Source of the DNA: DATKDU01 sp035512595
GTDB taxonomy: Bacteria; Planctomycetota; Planctomycetia; Pirellulales; Pirellulaceae
DNA length: 5,073 nucleotides
Assembly (NCBI GenBank): GCA_035512595.1
Contig: DATKDU010000421.1
Coordinates: forward strand, 1 to 5,073
Direction: 5' to 3'
Shown here piece by piece: positions 1-5,073 of this stretch (positions within the stretch are counted from its first letter, which is position 1; each line of letters opens with the position of its first letter). The notes under the pieces were generated by a model that was not told where the DNA came from, did not search any database, and was given only the letters and a program-made list of their open reading frames with translations. A program made the translations under genes and the position numbers.

Positions 1-527
1 GTGGCGAACTGGTTGTTTTCGCAGACGAACAGGACCGGCAGCTTCCAGATGCTGGCCATGTTCAGCCCTTCGTGGAACGCGCCGTTGTTCACAGCTCCAT
101 CGCCAAAGAAAGCGACCGCGACGTTACCCGTTTTGAGCAGCTTGAACGTGTACCCGCCGCCGCACGCCTGGAGGATGCAGGGGCCGACAATGCCGCTGGT
201 CCCCATCATGCCGATCTCGGGGGAGAACAGGTGCATGCTGCCGCCGCGGCCGCGCGACAGCCCGCCAGCTCGGCCGAACAGCTCGGCCATCAGCTCCCGC
301 GGGTGCGCCCCCTTGGCCAGCGCATGGCCGTGGCCGCGGTGGGTGCTGAAGACAACGTCATCCTTGGTCAAATGAGCGCAGACCGCGCTGGCGATCGCCT
401 CCTCGCCAACATAGGTATGACACGCACCCAGCACCAAACCCCGTTGATGGCACCGCGCCAGTTCCTCTTCCGTCTGGCGGATGATTTGCATCGTGCGGTA
501 GAGATTGAGTGCGATCGTGCGGTCCAT
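1..527 (-). CDS. Thiamine-diphosphate-dependent dehydrogenase E1 component, alpha subunit (partial, C-terminus outside window)
   Basis: By family, this is the alpha chain of the alpha2beta2 E1 of pyruvate, branched-chain 2-oxoacid or acetoin dehydrogenase complexes. It decarboxylates the substrate on thiamine diphosphate and passes the acyl group to lipoyl-E2 in the cytoplasm. The frame is open from an ATG at 527-525 to the window edge and gives 175 residues, about half the usual 320-360. Visible landmarks are THRGHGH (62-68, matching the family's RDHGH), GRGGSMHL (93-100), and the TPP/Mg motif GDG (142-144) followed by ENN (170-172) at the expected spacing. The chosen ATG gives a typical E1-alpha N-terminus; no clear Shine-Dalgarno precedes it and the frame stays open upstream through the repeat element. 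It is the last visible gene of the minus-strand run, 137 bp after the SDR stop. An E1-beta gene would be expected next, outside the window. Pyruvate versus acetoin specificity cannot be decided. Confidence 0.93.
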   Translation of the reverse strand, partial: MDRTIALNLYRTMQIIRQTEEELARCHQRGLVLGACHTYVGEEAIASAVCAHLTKDDVVFSTHRGHGHALAKGAHPRELMAELFGRAGGLSRGRGGSMHLFSPEIGMMGTSGIVGPCILQACGGGYTFKLLKTGNVAVAFFGDGAVNNGAFHEGLNMASIWKLPVLFVCENNQFA

Positions 528-555
528 GAATAATTCAGTGCCTAGCGACGGGAAC

Positions 556-664
556 GGACAGGAAAATGAAGGACAGGAAAATGGGGCAGAAGTCGTTGTG
601 CGAAGGAAGCGTCACCGGCCGGATTTACTGGTTCGACATTTTCCTGTCCCCCATTTTCCTGTCC
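556..664. repeat. Inverted-repeat element A: two 15-bp units each side of a 49-bp core
   Basis: The left arm has two tandem units of GGACAGGAAAATGAA type (556-570 and 571-585, the second ending GGG). The right arm has two units in the opposite orientation (635-649 and 650-664). The 13-bp GGACAGGAAAATG part is exact in all four, so a transcript could fold into two 13-bp helices separated by a short internal mismatch, closed by the 49-nt core (586-634). The element fills most of the gap between the SDR stop codon and the E1-alpha start; its last base (664) is also the final base of the SDR TAG. It resembles element B at 3430-3582. It could be a non-autonomous mobile repeat or an RNA hairpin that shapes transcription or mRNA decay between the two genes. 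Function is not known to me. Confidence 0.85.
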
Positions 665-1470
665 TATGATTTCGGCGGCGATCGCAATGTTCCCCCCGCA
701 TTCATCGCCAGGTTGCCGCCGTCCATGGGGATCAGCGCGCCGGTGATCCAGCTTGAGGCGTCGGAGGCGAGGAATACGGCCAGCCCCTGAATGTCGTCGG
801 GGTGGCCGAGGCGGCCGGCGGGAATCCCGCTGAGCCATTTTCCCTGGAGCGACGAGTCGGCACTCATCCGCTTTTCCAGGCTAGGGTTCACGACCTGGGC
901 CGGGAGGATGGCGTTTACGCGAATCCCCCGCGGCGCCCACTCGGTGCTCAGCTCGCGGGTCATCTGGGCGACCGCTCCCATCGCCATGCTGTAGGCGATG
1001 TGCCCGCGGCCGAGTGCTGTGAGGCTGGCCAGCGAGCCGATGTTGACGATGCTGCCGCGCCCTTCCTTGAGCATCCGCCGGCCCGCTTCCTGGCACATGC
1101 AGAATCGGCCGTAGACCAGGTTCCGCCACGTTTTTTCTACATCGACCAGCGAAATGTCTTCCGGCGCGCACAAGACCCCTTCGCCCGCTACGTTGCCCAA
1201 AAAATCGATCCGCCCGAAGAACCGATCGAGCTGCGCAAAGGCCGCGCGGATGTCCTCCGGATTGGAAACGTCGCAGCGGATCGGCGCGGCCCGCTGCCCC
1301 GTGCCGCGGACCGTTTCGGCCGTGTGCCGCAGACCGTCCTCGTTCAGATCGAGCAGCACCAAATCCGCGCCATATTTGGCCAGTGCGGTCGCCATCGCAC
1401 GCCCCAGGCCGCTGGCGGCGCCGGTAACCAGCGCCACGCGGCCGGCCAGATTGAAGAGCGACATCGTCAT
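664..1470 (-). CDS. SDR-family NAD(P)-dependent oxidoreductase with atypical active site
   Basis: A 268-residue classical short-chain dehydrogenase, normal in length (about 250-270), cytoplasmic, expected to oxidise or reduce an alcohol/ketone. It has TGAASGLG (16-23, the TGxxxGxG nucleotide-binding motif), D41 at the end of strand 2 (favouring NAD over NADP), CDV (66-68), NVAG (93-96, usually NNAG), S146, Y160, and the C-terminal pattern GRLGHPDD...FLASDAS..ITG....DGG. The odd point is YSMAM at 160-164: the lysine of YxxxK is methionine (codon 981-979), and the usual PG after the RVNAI strand is PA. The frame runs 44 codons further upstream, but ATG at 1470 is chosen because AGGAGG lies 6 nt before it and homology starts there. 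The gene starts 163 bp after the cyclase stop on the same strand, so co-transcription is likely. Family is sure; substrate and even catalytic competence are not. Confidence 0.92.
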   Translation of the reverse strand: MTMSLFNLAGRVALVTGAASGLGRAMATALAKYGADLVLLDLNEDGLRHTAETVRGTGQRAAPIRCDVSNPEDIRAAFAQLDRFFGRIDFLGNVAGEGVLCAPEDISLVDVEKTWRNLVYGRFCMCQEAGRRMLKEGRGSIVNIGSLASLTALGRGHIAYSMAMGAVAQMTRELSTEWAPRGIRVNAILPAQVVNPSLEKRMSADSSLQGKWLSGIPAGRLGHPDDIQGLAVFLASDASSWITGALIPMDGGNLAMNAGGTLRSPPKS

Positions 1471-1476
1471 GACCGT

Positions 1477-1482
1477 CCTCCT
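1477..1482 (-). promoter_or_regulatory. Shine-Dalgarno AGGAGG deciding the SDR start
   Basis: Reading the minus strand, AGGAGG is followed by six bases and then ATG (1470-1468). A second in-frame ATG two codons later (1464) is too far for ideal spacing. This site rules out the longer in-frame extension that begins at 1602. Confidence 0.8.
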
Positions 1483-1507
1483 GCCAAATTCGTCGCGAAC
1501 CCCCACA

Positions 1508-1639
1508 TCACAGTGATCCAGCCGCGATCTCCCAGCGGGCCGGAAAATAGGCCAGATCGACGGCAATCTCGTTGTCGGCCGACTCCGCGGCCGCACGAGC
1601 AATGTACTCCCACGGATCGGCCGCGGGAAACCCTACCAT
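1508..1639 (-). CDS. Possible small protein, translationally coupled to the cyclase gene (43 aa)
   Basis: An ATG at 1639-1637 overlaps the last codons of the cyclase gene in another frame (ATG and the cyclase TAG share the heptamer ATGGTAG). The frame runs 43 codons to a TGA at 1510-1508, ending 37 bp before the SDR start. The product starts MVGFPAADPWEYIARAAAES, is acidic and helix-like in its middle, and ends near FPARWEIAAGSL; no signal peptide or membrane segment is seen. Third-position G+C is about 70 % (30 of 43 codons), in keeping with real genes of this GC content. Overlapping start and stop codons allow coupled translation without an SD of its own. I do not recognise the family. It could be a genuine small ORF, a remnant of a lost gene, or chance in GC-rich DNA. 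It is listed because otherwise the 162 bp between cyclase and SDR would be unexplained. Confidence 0.35.
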   Translation of the reverse strand: MVGFPAADPWEYIARAAAESADNEIAVDLAYFPARWEIAAGSL

Positions 1640-3339
1640 AGCGCGATCGCCCGGCCGTAGCCGCCGGCGGTCCCTTTGATGCGGACCGGCGCGAAGAGGA
1701 AGAAGGCGTTCTTGTCCGCGATGGCGGCGACGTTGATCAGATACTCGACCGGGTAGATGCCTTTCGATGCCGCCAGCCAGTAGACCTGCGCTGCATTGGC
1801 CCGATCGACGCCGCCGATAGTCGGGCCGTCGGTGCCGATGCAGCGGATGCCTTTGTCCGCGAGGTAAGCGATAACCTCGGGCGTTGGCGCCGGCCAGCCT
1901 TCGGCCTTCCCTTGCAGCGGGGCGGCAAACAAGCGGTCCACTTCCGGGCTCGGCGGCAGCGGCTTGAAATGCGCATCGGAATAGCCCGAGTGGAAGATGA
2001 CGACTTCGCCCGCTTGGATCGGCCGCTGCGCTTCGTGCTGCTTGATGATTTCCACCGTGATCGCCGGCGAGGCGGGCCACTGGCTCTCTTTCGTGGTGCC
2101 GACGAGCTTCCGCACGTCAATCAGGTGGGCCTCTCCCATCAGCGCCTCCAGCGGCACCTGCTCCAGGGTCTCTCCCTTCCGGCCGCGTTTTCCAAATCGG
2201 CTTTCAAACTCAGCCAGCAACTTGCGTACGTCCTCTGAATGCCCGATCCGATCGACTGGGCCCGGCGGCAGCGAAAAGCTCGCCGGCACCACGTGCGTCC
2301 CGGACAGCCCGTCCATCATGTGCGTCATCGAGAAGTACGGCCCGCGGGCCTGGCTGAACGCATTGAGGACCTTGCCGACGTAGCGGCTGGCTTCGTCGCC
2401 AGCGCCATAGCCGGGCCAGGTCACGGGATACTCTTCGTTCAGCGTTACGGACAGATCGACCACTTGCTTCTTTCGCGCGCTGGCGATCAGCCGGGCTGCC
2501 AGCTTCGGCTCCGTAATGCCGAGGGCTCGGCATTCGCCCCCCGAGCCGCCGGCGTGCTTCGGGGCCAGGATCGCGTAGAAGGCGCCGGTCGTGGGGAGCG
2601 AGCCAAGGTTGGCGCCGCACTCCATCCAGATCATCCCCCGCTTGCCGCCGGCCTGATGGGTCGCGGCAGCCAGATCGGGAATCGGTCCCATGCTGGGGCT
2701 GTCGAGGCCGAGGGTCATCACGCCGCGTTCGGCGAGGTACCCCATCGTCTCCGGCGTCGGCGCAGGCCAGCCAGGACTGTCCTTGCGAAGCGGCGCGGCG
2801 ACGAACCGATCGCCCGCTGGGAACGGCTGGTAGTATTTGTCGCTGTAGCCGCTCTTGAACAAAACCACGTCGCCGAACTTCAGCGGCCGGTTGGCCTTCT
2901 CCCAGGCGATGACGGCGTCGGGCCGAATGAGATAGCTTACTCCTTCCGGCGCGTCGTCGCAGTGTTTCGTGATGTCGATGACGCACGCCTCGCCGCAGAA
3001 CTGCCACGCCGGCACCTTGTCGGCGGTGATCTTGCCGGTGGGACCAGCCCCCGGCAATCCCGAATCGGGCGGCGGCACAAAGTGCGCCGGCGCATCCCAC
3101 TGCGTTCCCGTGTGCTCGTCGATCAGAATCAGATCGCGGCGATAGGTCTCCGGACCCACCAGCCGCTGCGGAATCACCGCGTGCGGCATTTGCCCCACCG
3201 GCCAGACGCACGGCAGCTCCGGCGTCACCAGCAGCGACAGGTCCTTCACGTGCTCGGCAGAAACTTGGGCCGATGCGATTGGCGTGGCCAGGGCGGCGAT
3301 CACGAGACAGAAGAGCGTGGGAGAGATTCGCGGGTGCAT
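1633..3339 (-). CDS. Secreted protein with two tandem cyclase-family (kynurenine formamidase-like) domains
   Basis: Product of 568 residues. A signal peptide is visible (basic start, hydrophobic 8-22, probable cleavage after ASA at 22-24), so it acts outside the cytoplasm. Two copies of the cyclase/kynurenine formamidase/isatin hydrolase fold follow, about 30-288 and 290-568; single-domain relatives are about 210-280 residues. Both copies carry F.SGYSD (161-166; 449-454) and GWPAPTPE (190-197; 481-488). In this metal-dependent amidohydrolase family the signature is HxGTHxDxPxH with a later His and Glu. Copy 1 has H76-T-G-T-Q80-W-D82-A-P-A-H86, then H228 and E240, so only the GTH histidine is changed (to Gln). 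Copy 2 has L345-S-G-T-H349-V-V-P-A-S354 with Y520 and E532, so most ligands are lost and the loop is one residue shorter. Copy 1 is probably the active one. The ATG at 3339 has AAGGA 7 nt upstream. Substrate unknown: N-formylkynurenine, isatin or another cyclic amide or ester are family precedents only. Confidence 0.9.
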   Translation of the reverse strand: MHPRISPTLFCLVIAALATPIASAQVSAEHVKDLSLLVTPELPCVWPVGQMPHAVIPQRLVGPETYRRDLILIDEHTGTQWDAPAHFVPPPDSGLPGAGPTGKITADKVPAWQFCGEACVIDITKHCDDAPEGVSYLIRPDAVIAWEKANRPLKFGDVVLFKSGYSDKYYQPFPAGDRFVAAPLRKDSPGWPAPTPETMGYLAERGVMTLGLDSPSMGPIPDLAAATHQAGGKRGMIWMECGANLGSLPTTGAFYAILAPKHAGGSGGECRALGITEPKLAARLIASARKKQVVDLSVTLNEEYPVTWPGYGAGDEASRYVGKVLNAFSQARGPYFSMTHMMDGLSGTHVVPASFSLPPGPVDRIGHSEDVRKLLAEFESRFGKRGRKGETLEQVPLEALMGEAHLIDVRKLVGTTKESQWPASPAITVEIIKQHEAQRPIQAGEVVIFHSGYSDAHFKPLPPSPEVDRLFAAPLQGKAEGWPAPTPEVIAYLADKGIRCIGTDGPTIGGVDRANAAQVYWLAASKGIYPVEYLINVAAIADKNAFFLFAPVRIKGTAGGYGRAIALW

Positions 3340-3377
3340 GATCCATTCCTTGCAATAGGCTTGAGCGATCAGCCGTT

Positions 3378-3406
3378 TATCTACTTGGCGCGGTAGGCTG
3401 CGTCAA
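3378..3406 (-). promoter_or_regulatory. Candidate sigma70-type promoter for the cyclase-SDR-E1 run
   Basis: On the minus strand TTGACG (3406-3401, five of six bases of the -35 consensus) is followed after exactly 17 bp by TAGATA (3383-3378, three of six bases of the -10 consensus). This predicts a transcript start near 3371 and a leader of about 32 nt before the cyclase ATG, a normal arrangement. The -35 match and spacing are good, the -10 is weak. Planctomycetes also use many ECF sigma factors, so the real promoter may differ. Confidence 0.4.
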
Positions 3407-3429
3407 GTCGCGCGTGACGGAGACGGAGA

Positions 3430-3582
3430 GGACAGGAAGATGAAGGACAGGAAAATCGCGGAAAGGAAAATGAGAGCGGCAAAGAGACGTCCCACCGCTG
3501 CCAAGCCGGCGGTTCTATTGGACGAACTTGCACTGTCCTCATTTTCCTGTCCTTCATCTTCCTGTCCTTCATCTTCCTGTCA
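3430..3582. repeat. Inverted-repeat element B: three 15-bp units each side of a 63-bp core
   Basis: The left arm holds three tandem units (3430-3444, 3445-3459, 3460-3474) of consensus GGACAGGAAAATGAA. The right arm holds three units in reverse orientation (3538-3552, 3553-3567, 3568-3582). Variants match across the arms. The outermost pair share GAAGATGAA (14 of 15 positions complementary), the innermost pair share GAAAATGAG (14 of 15), and the middle pair has four mismatches. The whole could fold into a stem of about 45 bp closed by the core at 3475-3537. It occupies the divergent intergenic region, between the start of the cyclase gene and the start of the Tat-signal gene. Because the period is 15 bp, one frame reads as repeated KDRKM and is open, but this is not a protein gene. 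Function unknown. Confidence 0.88.
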
Positions 3583-3605
3583 TCTCCCCGGCAACCCGCT
3601 AAACT
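3577..3605 (+). promoter_or_regulatory. Weak candidate promoter for the Tat-signal gene
   Basis: CTGTCA (3577-3582, four of six -35 bases) and TAAACT (3600-3605, four of six -10 bases) are 17 bp apart. A start near 3612 would leave a leader of about 31 nt. The putative -35 hexamer is the outer end of the last unit of repeat element B, so if this promoter is real the element supplies part of it. Four-of-six matches are common by chance. Confidence 0.25.
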
Positions 3606-3642
3606 AGGCGACGCACCCCTGCCCGCATTCAAGGAGACCCCC

Positions 3643-4920
3643 ATGCTCACTCGCCGCCATTTTCTCGCCGCTTCGAGTGCCGCCCTGGCCAGCTTGCCCC
3701 TGACCTTGAATTCGCAGGAAAAAGCGGCCTCATCGCAACGCAAGAGGCTGACCGTCGTCACCACCGAATGGCGCTACCACTCGCACGCCTGGCACATGGC
3801 GGAGCGGTTTTTGCACGGCTATCCGCGCGAGGGGCGATGGTACAAACCGCCGATCGACGTGGTGGCCGCGTACGTCGATCAATTCCCCGAAGGGGACCTG
3901 AGCCGCTCGCGGGCCAAGGAGTTCGGCTTTCCGATTTACCCCACCGTCGCCGAGGCGCTCCGCAATGGCGGGGGCAAGCTGGCGGTCGATGCGGTGCTGC
4001 TCATCGGCGAGCACGGCAATTATGCGAAGAACGAAATCGGCCAGAAGCTGTATCCGCGGTACGAGCTGTTCAAGCAGATCGCGGCCGACTTCGAAAAGGA
4101 CGGCCGCAGCCTGCCGGTCTTCAATGACAAGCACTTGTCGTGGAATTTTGAGTGGGCGAAAGAGATGGTCGAGATATCTCGCAATCAAAAATTCCCGTTC
4201 CTCGCCGGGTCTTCGCTGCCCGTGACGTGGCGAATGCCGGCGATTGATATGCCGCTGGGAGCGGAGGTGGAGGAGATCGTCTGTGTGGCGTTCGGCGGCG
4301 TCGATATCTACGACTTCCACGCGCTGGAGACGATGCAGTGCATGGCCGAGCGGCGCAAGGGGGGCGAAACGGGCGTCGTCGCCATGCACGCCCTGCGCGG
4401 CCCAAGCGTCTGGGAGGCGATGAAGAGCAGCTCGTTCAAGGCGGGCGGCTGGGATCCGCGATTGTTCGAGTCGTGCCTGTCGCGAAGCCACACCCTCGCC
4501 CAGCCGGAGACGTTCAGCCATCGCTATCCGACCCAGCAGCAGATCGAGTCGTTTGTGAAGGAGCCGATCGCGTATCGCTTTGAATATGCCGACGGGCTGG
4601 TGGCAACGATGCTGCTGATGAACGGGCTGGTGCAGGACTTCAACATTGCCGCGCGGCTGAAAGGTGAAAGGGAGCCGCTTTCAACGATGTTCCATCTGCC
4701 GCCGAATCCCAACGTCGTCTACTCGGCGGCCCTGATGAGCAAGGCGGAGGAGATGTTCCTCACCGGCAAGGCGCCGTATCCTGTCGAGCGGACGCTCTTG
4801 ACCAGCGGGCTGGTGCAAGCCGGCATGCAGTCGCTGCACATCGGCCAGAAGCGAATCGAGACGCCGCACCTGGCGGTGAAGTACCAGCCGGCGAAGGAAT
4901 CGCAGTTCTGGCGGACGTGA
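3643..4920 (+). CDS. Tat-exported protein of uncharacterised family, distantly Gfo/Idh/MocA-like
   Basis: Product of 425 residues. The N-terminus LTRRHFLAASSAALASLPL has the twin-arginine motif (R4-R5-x-F-L) and a hydrophobic stretch to about residue 22, so export in folded form is expected; there is no clear AxA cleavage site. The start is firm: AAGGAG (3631-3636) lies 6 nt before the ATG. The body recalls a Gfo/Idh/MocA oxidoreductase layout. YPTVAEAL (99-106) and VDAVLLIGEHGNY (115-127) sit where that superfamily has its second Rossmann half. LPVFNDKHLSW (157-167) sits where EKP would be, and ADGLVATMLLMNG (316-328) resembles the later sheet. No GxGxxG nucleotide motif is visible near the first strand (LTVVTTEWRYHSHAW, 36-50), which instead is rich in His and aromatic residues. 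NAD(P) binding is therefore doubtful and I assign no reaction. It is transcribed away from the catabolic run and shares only the divergent control region with it. Confidence 0.88.
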   Translation: MLTRRHFLAASSAALASLPLTLNSQEKAASSQRKRLTVVTTEWRYHSHAWHMAERFLHGYPREGRWYKPPIDVVAAYVDQFPEGDLSRSRAKEFGFPIYPTVAEALRNGGGKLAVDAVLLIGEHGNYAKNEIGQKLYPRYELFKQIAADFEKDGRSLPVFNDKHLSWNFEWAKEMVEISRNQKFPFLAGSSLPVTWRMPAIDMPLGAEVEEIVCVAFGGVDIYDFHALETMQCMAERRKGGETGVVAMHALRGPSVWEAMKSSSFKAGGWDPRLFESCLSRSHTLAQPETFSHRYPTQQQIESFVKEPIAYRFEYADGLVATMLLMNGLVQDFNIAARLKGEREPLSTMFHLPPNPNVVYSAALMSKAEEMFLTGKAPYPVERTLLTSGLVQAGMQSLHIGQKRIETPHLAVKYQPAKESQFWRT

Positions 4921-5011
4921 AGGTAGCCGGGGCTGAGAGGCTATCCGAAAAGTGATCTTGTTCTAAATTGCCGAAACTGCGTAGTGTGCTGGCTTCCATC
5001 TTCCCCAAACC

Positions 5012-5017
5012 AAGGAG
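5012..5017 (+). promoter_or_regulatory. Shine-Dalgarno AAGGAG of the IS transposase
   Basis: AAGGAG lies 7 nt before ATG 5025-5027 but only 1 nt before the in-frame ATG at 5019-5021, so the later ATG is the probable start. Confidence 0.65.
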
Positions 5018-5024
5018 CATGCAC

Positions 5025-5073
5025 ATGGACGTGCCAGCACGTGAAACGTATCCCAGCGACCTGACCGACGCGC
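5025..5073 (+). CDS. IS5-family transposase, N-terminal fragment
   Basis: Only 16 codons are visible, reading MDVPARETYPSDLTDA before the window ends. The YPSDLTDA segment is the hallmark N-terminus of IS5-superfamily DDE transposases (commonly YPSDLTDAEW), which cut and paste the element by acting on its terminal inverted repeats. The catalytic residues lie outside the window, so whether the gene is intact cannot be judged. The start is supported by AAGGAG at 5012-5017. Confidence 0.75.
   Translation, partial: MDVPARETYPSDLTDA

Larger units (their letters stand above)
4937..5073 (+). mobile_element. Left end of an IS5-type insertion sequence (truncated by window edge)
   Basis: The stretch starting GAGGCTATCCGAAAAGTG resembles the terminal inverted repeat of IS5-superfamily elements and is followed about 90 bp later by the transposase start. 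The preceding bases CTGA could be target sequence. The exact boundary is tentative because the matching right end is outside the window. The element would have inserted 16 bp after the stop codon of the Tat-signal gene, leaving that gene whole. Confidence 0.6.

Noticed and set aside
388..398. GCGATCGC palindromes scattered through the window (HIP1-like)
   Set aside because: Occurrences lie inside coding sequence, are few, and fit the GC-rich codon use.
566..790. Plus-strand open frame starting MKDRKMG in element A
   Set aside because: Starts in the repeat, then runs antisense to the SDR C-terminus; no homology seen.
542..838. Minus-strand open frame running from the SDR gene through element A
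   Set aside because: Its upstream half is an out-of-frame shadow of the SDR gene and its end (HFPVLHFPV) is translated repeat.
1471..1602. N-terminal extension of the SDR (44 residues)
   Set aside because: Arg/Pro-rich with no SDR similarity; the strong AGGAGG directly before ATG 1470 and the position of the Rossmann motif support the shorter form.
1640..2080. Upstream part of the minus-strand frame that ends at 1508
   Set aside because: Residues before the ATG at 1639 are Arg/Gly/Ala-rich and lie out of frame inside the cyclase domain; only the last 43 codons look protein-like.
2239..3396. Long open frame on the plus strand opposite the cyclase gene
   Set aside because: Composition (His, Arg, Ala-rich, no domain) is typical of an antisense shadow in GC-rich DNA; the opposite frame has a signal peptide and recognised domains.
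3430..3582. CRISPR array
   Set aside because: Units are 15 bp, directly adjacent without spacers, and inverted around a centre; this is not CRISPR architecture and no cas gene is present.
3381..3764. Minus-strand open frame encoding repeated KDRKM
   Set aside because: It is produced by the 15-bp repeat units (period divisible by three). It overlaps the start of the Tat-signal gene antisense and has no ribosome-binding site or protein-like sequence outside the repeat.
4923..4936. Rho-independent terminator after the Tat-signal gene
   Set aside because: AGCCGGGGCT can pair only four bases with a two-base loop and no T-tract follows.

Overview
The window is about 5.1 kb of GC-rich DNA (roughly 60-65 % G+C by eye). 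It looks like a bacterial chromosome, most probably a planctomycete of the Pirellulales/Planctomycetales type. That assignment is inference. It rests on the Tat-exported 'oxidoreductase-like' protein, the secreted two-domain cyclase, and inverted arrays of a 15-bp GGACAGGAAAATGAA repeat, which I associate with that phylum from general familiarity. No rRNA or other marker gene is present to confirm it.

Layout. The left two thirds (1-3339) is a minus-strand gene run, read right to left. It begins with a secreted protein carrying two tandem cyclase (kynurenine formamidase/isatin hydrolase-like) domains (3339-1633). A possible 43-residue coupled ORF overlaps its stop codon (1639-1508). Next is an SDR-family dehydrogenase with its own strong Shine-Dalgarno (1470-664), then a 137-bp gap filled by an inverted-repeat element (556-664). 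Last is the N-terminal half of a thiamine-diphosphate E1-alpha subunit of a 2-oxoacid/acetoin dehydrogenase (527 to beyond base 1).

A 303-bp divergent intergenic region (3340-3642) holds candidate promoters for both directions and a second, longer copy of the inverted-repeat element (3430-3582). To its right, on the plus strand, lies a Tat-signal protein of an uncharacterised family that distantly resembles Gfo/Idh/MocA proteins (3643-4920). Just after its stop codon an IS5-type insertion sequence begins (about 4937 onward). Only the first 16 codons of its transposase are inside the window.

How the genes may work together (inference): an exported hydrolase, an NAD-type SDR and a TPP-dependent 2-oxoacid/acetoin dehydrogenase fit a small catabolic operon: hydrolysis outside the cytoplasm, oxidation of the product, then oxidative decarboxylation to an acyl-CoA. 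The substrate cannot be read from the sequence. The main oddities are the two related inverted-repeat elements, loss of catalytic or metal-binding residues in the second cyclase domain, and an SDR whose YxxxK lysine is methionine. I do not see a convincing new defence or mobile system; the repeat family is the least explained feature.
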